Positions 13,728 to 14,916 of a DNA stretch of 14,916 nucleotides are shown here, piece by piece. The translations under genes and the position numbers were made by a program. The notes under the pieces are model-generated. The model was given only the letters and a program-made list of their open reading frames with translations. It ran no database searches and had not been told where the DNA came from. The stretch comes from CAYJEQ01 sp964369235 (GTDB lineage Bacteria; Bacillota; Clostridia; Oscillospirales; Ruminococcaceae), in assembly GCA_964369235.1 (NCBI GenBank), contig CAYJEQ010000065.1, positions 1 to 14,916 of the forward strand, read 5' to 3'. Each line of letters opens with the position of its first letter. The stretch's first letter is position 1.

Positions 13728-13758
13728 GTTACACTGGCAATGTAAGTGTAACATTTTT
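13728..13758 (+). terminator. Terminator-like hairpin in the recR-pilin gap
   Basis: GTTACACT (13728-13735) pairs with AGTGTAAC (13745-13752) over a 9-nt loop, followed by ATTTTT; an A-run precedes it. It fits a weak intrinsic terminator for the candidate RNA upstream, and each arm also contains the GTTACA/TGTAAC hexamer repeated around the pilin gene. Confidence 0.5.
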
Positions 13759-13815
13759 AATTATTTATAAGAAGTAACAAAGTAAATAATGATATTAAAT
13801 GCATAATTAATTGAA

Positions 13816-13992
13816 AAAAGTTACATCAATATTACATTTTAGCAATTACAATATTGTAGGATTTATCAATAGTAATTCCTTTAAAACCCTGTTATAATAA
13901 GGTTACAGTTGTCGAAAAAAAGCAAGTTTAGTATGCACAGGTTAATTTTGTTAAGATTATTTGTGTAATGTTACATAGGGAAGGGAATATTA
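13816..13992 (+). promoter_or_regulatory. Pilin upstream region with extended -10 promoter
   Basis: TGTTATAAT (13890-13898) is a perfect extended -10; no good -35 is seen 17 nt upstream. The start would be near 13905, leaving an 88-nt AT-rich leader. GTTACA occurs at 13820, 13902 and 13970, flanking the promoter and just before the SD. No c-di-GMP riboswitch core was recognised in the leader. Confidence 0.55.
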
Positions 13993-14607
13993 ATGTACAA
14001 ATATAATAACAAGGGTTTCACACTAATAGAATTAATTATAGTAATAGCCATTATAGCAATATTATCAGCAGTTGTTACCCCTCAATATTTAAAATATGTT
14101 GAAAGAGCAAGAGAATCTAATGACCTACAATCTGCTAGTAATTTAGTGGAGGCAGCAACTCTAGCTATGATTGATCCAGGTAATAATATAACTCCAGGAC
14201 ATTATGTTGAGGTTATATGGGTTTGTGGTCCAGAATCTCCTGATGTAACATCTGATACAATTATTGTAAGACATAATGATAATTATAGAGTTTCGATTTT
14301 TAATGATGGTGTTGGTGATGACGATCTGCCTAAAACCGATGGGGATATAGAAAATTTAAGAAAATTTGCTGATTCATTATTCATGGTACTAGCAGGGGAT
14401 ACTAGTTCCCACATTGATGGCAGAACTGCATGGTTACAGGTACAGTATAATGAGGCAGGTTCTGAACTAGCTGGTACAGCTAACTTTTCTTTTCATGTAG
14501 ATACTTCTACGGGTAAGGTTGCCTTAGCAGACTATCCTACAGCTACATCTTCAAATACTGTAAACCGTTGGTTAGAGTTAGGTGTAAATGCTATTCCAGC
14601 TCCGTAA
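13993..14607 (+). CDS. Type IV pilin-like protein (prepilin with class III signal)
   Basis: 204 residues. The N terminus MYKYNNKG/FTLIEL is a prepilin peptidase site: Gly8 before the cut, Phe1, Glu5 and Pro22 of the mature protein all in the expected places, then a hydrophobic helix to about residue 29. The rest is a soluble pilin head rich in Asp, Asn, Thr and Gly, with one cysteine and no close family recognised, so it could be a major pilin, a minor pilin or a type II secretion-like pseudopilin. The length suits a Clostridia type IV pilin. AAGGGA lies about 7 nt before ATG 13993. No assembly genes (pilB, pilC, pilD) are in the window. Repeat copy B starts 8 nt after the stop, and the sequence at the window end suggests a second gene of this type beyond it. 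Confidence 0.85.
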   Translation: MYKYNNKGFTLIELIIVIAIIAILSAVVTPQYLKYVERARESNDLQSASNLVEAATLAMIDPGNNITPGHYVEVIWVCGPESPDVTSDTIIVRHNDNYRVSIFNDGVGDDDLPKTDGDIENLRKFADSLFMVLAGDTSSHIDGRTAWLQVQYNEAGSELAGTANFSFHVDTSTGKVALADYPTATSSNTVNRWLELGVNAIPAP

Positions 14608-14614
14608 AAATTAT

Positions 14615-14695
14615 GGTTCTATATTAATTGTTGGGGTGTATTCCCTCGCCGACGGCGAGGGAATACACCCCATATAAATTTACCCCAACATTTGG
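14615..14695 (+). repeat. Dispersed palindromic repeat, copy B (with perfect 19-bp hairpin)
   Basis: The best-preserved copy. It begins GGTTCTATA and shares 20-nt and 14-nt exact blocks with copy A. Its core is a perfect inverted repeat of 19-bp arms (14633-14651 and 14653-14671) around one base, containing CCCTCGCCG/CGGCGAGGG, much more GC-rich than its surroundings. The outer TGTTGGGGT/ACCCCAACA arms can pair as an alternative. It lies immediately after the pilin stop and could act as a terminator or mRNA-stabilising hairpin as well as being a repeat. Confidence 0.82.
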
Positions 14696-14710
14696 TAAAT
14701 AATTAAAATT

Positions 14711-14757
14711 AAATAAGGTTGTAACAGGTGGTTATAGTATTTGTTGTAACCTTATTT
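14711..14757 (+). repeat. 16-bp inverted repeat after the pilin gene
   Basis: AAATAAGGTTGTAACA (14711-14726) pairs with TGTTGTAACCTTATTT (14742-14757), with two G-T wobbles and a 15-nt loop. The stem is AT-rich and no T-run follows, so termination is doubtful. Both arms carry TGTAAC, the hexamer repeated around the pilin gene. The rest of 14758-14916 shows no gene, only AT-rich DNA with an isolated TATAAT at 14807-14812. Confidence 0.5.
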
Positions 14758-14916
14758 ATGTAGAGTATCTAGGGATTTACTATATGTACTGTTATGGTGA
14801 TTATAGTATAATTTGGCAGGGATAATATGAGCATATGTAATGTCAAATTATAAGGTTACAAGTTATCAAAATTAAATATTACCCTATTTTATATAAAAAA
14901 GTTACATGAAAATTAC

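Noticed and set aside
13905..13992. c-di-GMP riboswitch in the pilin leader
   Set aside because: Clostridia pilin genes can be controlled this way, but I could not find the conserved core of either class in the leader or in 13535-13700.
14827..14853. Eight-codon ORF after a TATAAT near the window end
   Set aside because: Too short, no family and no clear SD; chance in AT-rich DNA.
1..14916. CRISPR array, tRNA or rRNA genes, transposase or phage genes
   Set aside because: No regularly spaced repeats, no cloverleaf pattern noticed and no ORF with such motifs; all sizeable ORFs are explained by the genes listed.

Overview
The window is an AT-rich stretch of bacterial chromosome carrying mostly conserved housekeeping genes. 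Gene content and order point to a Gram-positive anaerobe of the class Clostridia: murA-divIB-ftsZ, an SRP RNA directly before dnaX-ybaB-recR, a glmS ribozyme, a Clostridia-type Smr-like protein and a DUF3810 protein. AGA, ATA and CTA codons are frequent. No genus can be named from sequence alone.

Layout. (1) 132-3726, plus strand: the end of a division and cell-wall (dcw) cluster, with murA, divIB and ftsZ, closed by a clear terminator. ftsA is absent between divIB and ftsZ, and no spoIIGA/sigE follows ftsZ. (2) 3727-4112: an intergenic region holding two copies of a small palindromic repeat in opposite orientation, with a strong terminator between them. (3) 4113-7905, minus strand: a four-gene group encoding a polytopic membrane protein with an alpha/beta-hydrolase-like outer domain, a short Smr-like protein, a DUF3810 membrane metallopeptidase-like protein, and DeoD purine nucleoside phosphorylase, which probably also has its own promoter. 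(4) 7906-8271: a divergent regulatory region with a perfect 20-bp palindrome, promoters in both directions, and the glmS self-cleaving ribozyme. (5) 8272-10426, plus strand: glmS, then rpsU (58 codons) behind a consensus promoter and a structured leader. (6) 10548-13430, plus strand: SRP RNA, dnaX, ybaB, recR, ended by a 19-bp hairpin. (7) 13431-14916: a mostly non-coding region around one type IV pilin-like gene. It holds a candidate structured RNA, nine copies of the hexamer GTTACA (either strand), a third copy of the palindromic repeat, and a repeat of the pilin upstream sequence at the window edge that hints at another pilin gene beyond it.

How the genes work together. GlmS makes glucosamine-6-phosphate, which feeds UDP-GlcNAc, the substrate of MurA; the ribozyme in the glmS 5' UTR closes a feedback loop on that supply. 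DivIB and FtsZ act in septum formation. DnaX (clamp loader), YbaB (nucleoid-associated) and RecR (recombinational repair) are a classic conserved trio, and the SRP RNA before them serves membrane protein targeting.

I found no convincing new defence, mobile or biosynthetic system. The most interesting unexplained signals are the three-copy palindromic repeat family, the GTTACA-rich DNA and possible structured RNA around the pilin gene, the 20-bp palindrome before glmS, and the membrane hydrolase/Smr/DUF3810 gene group.
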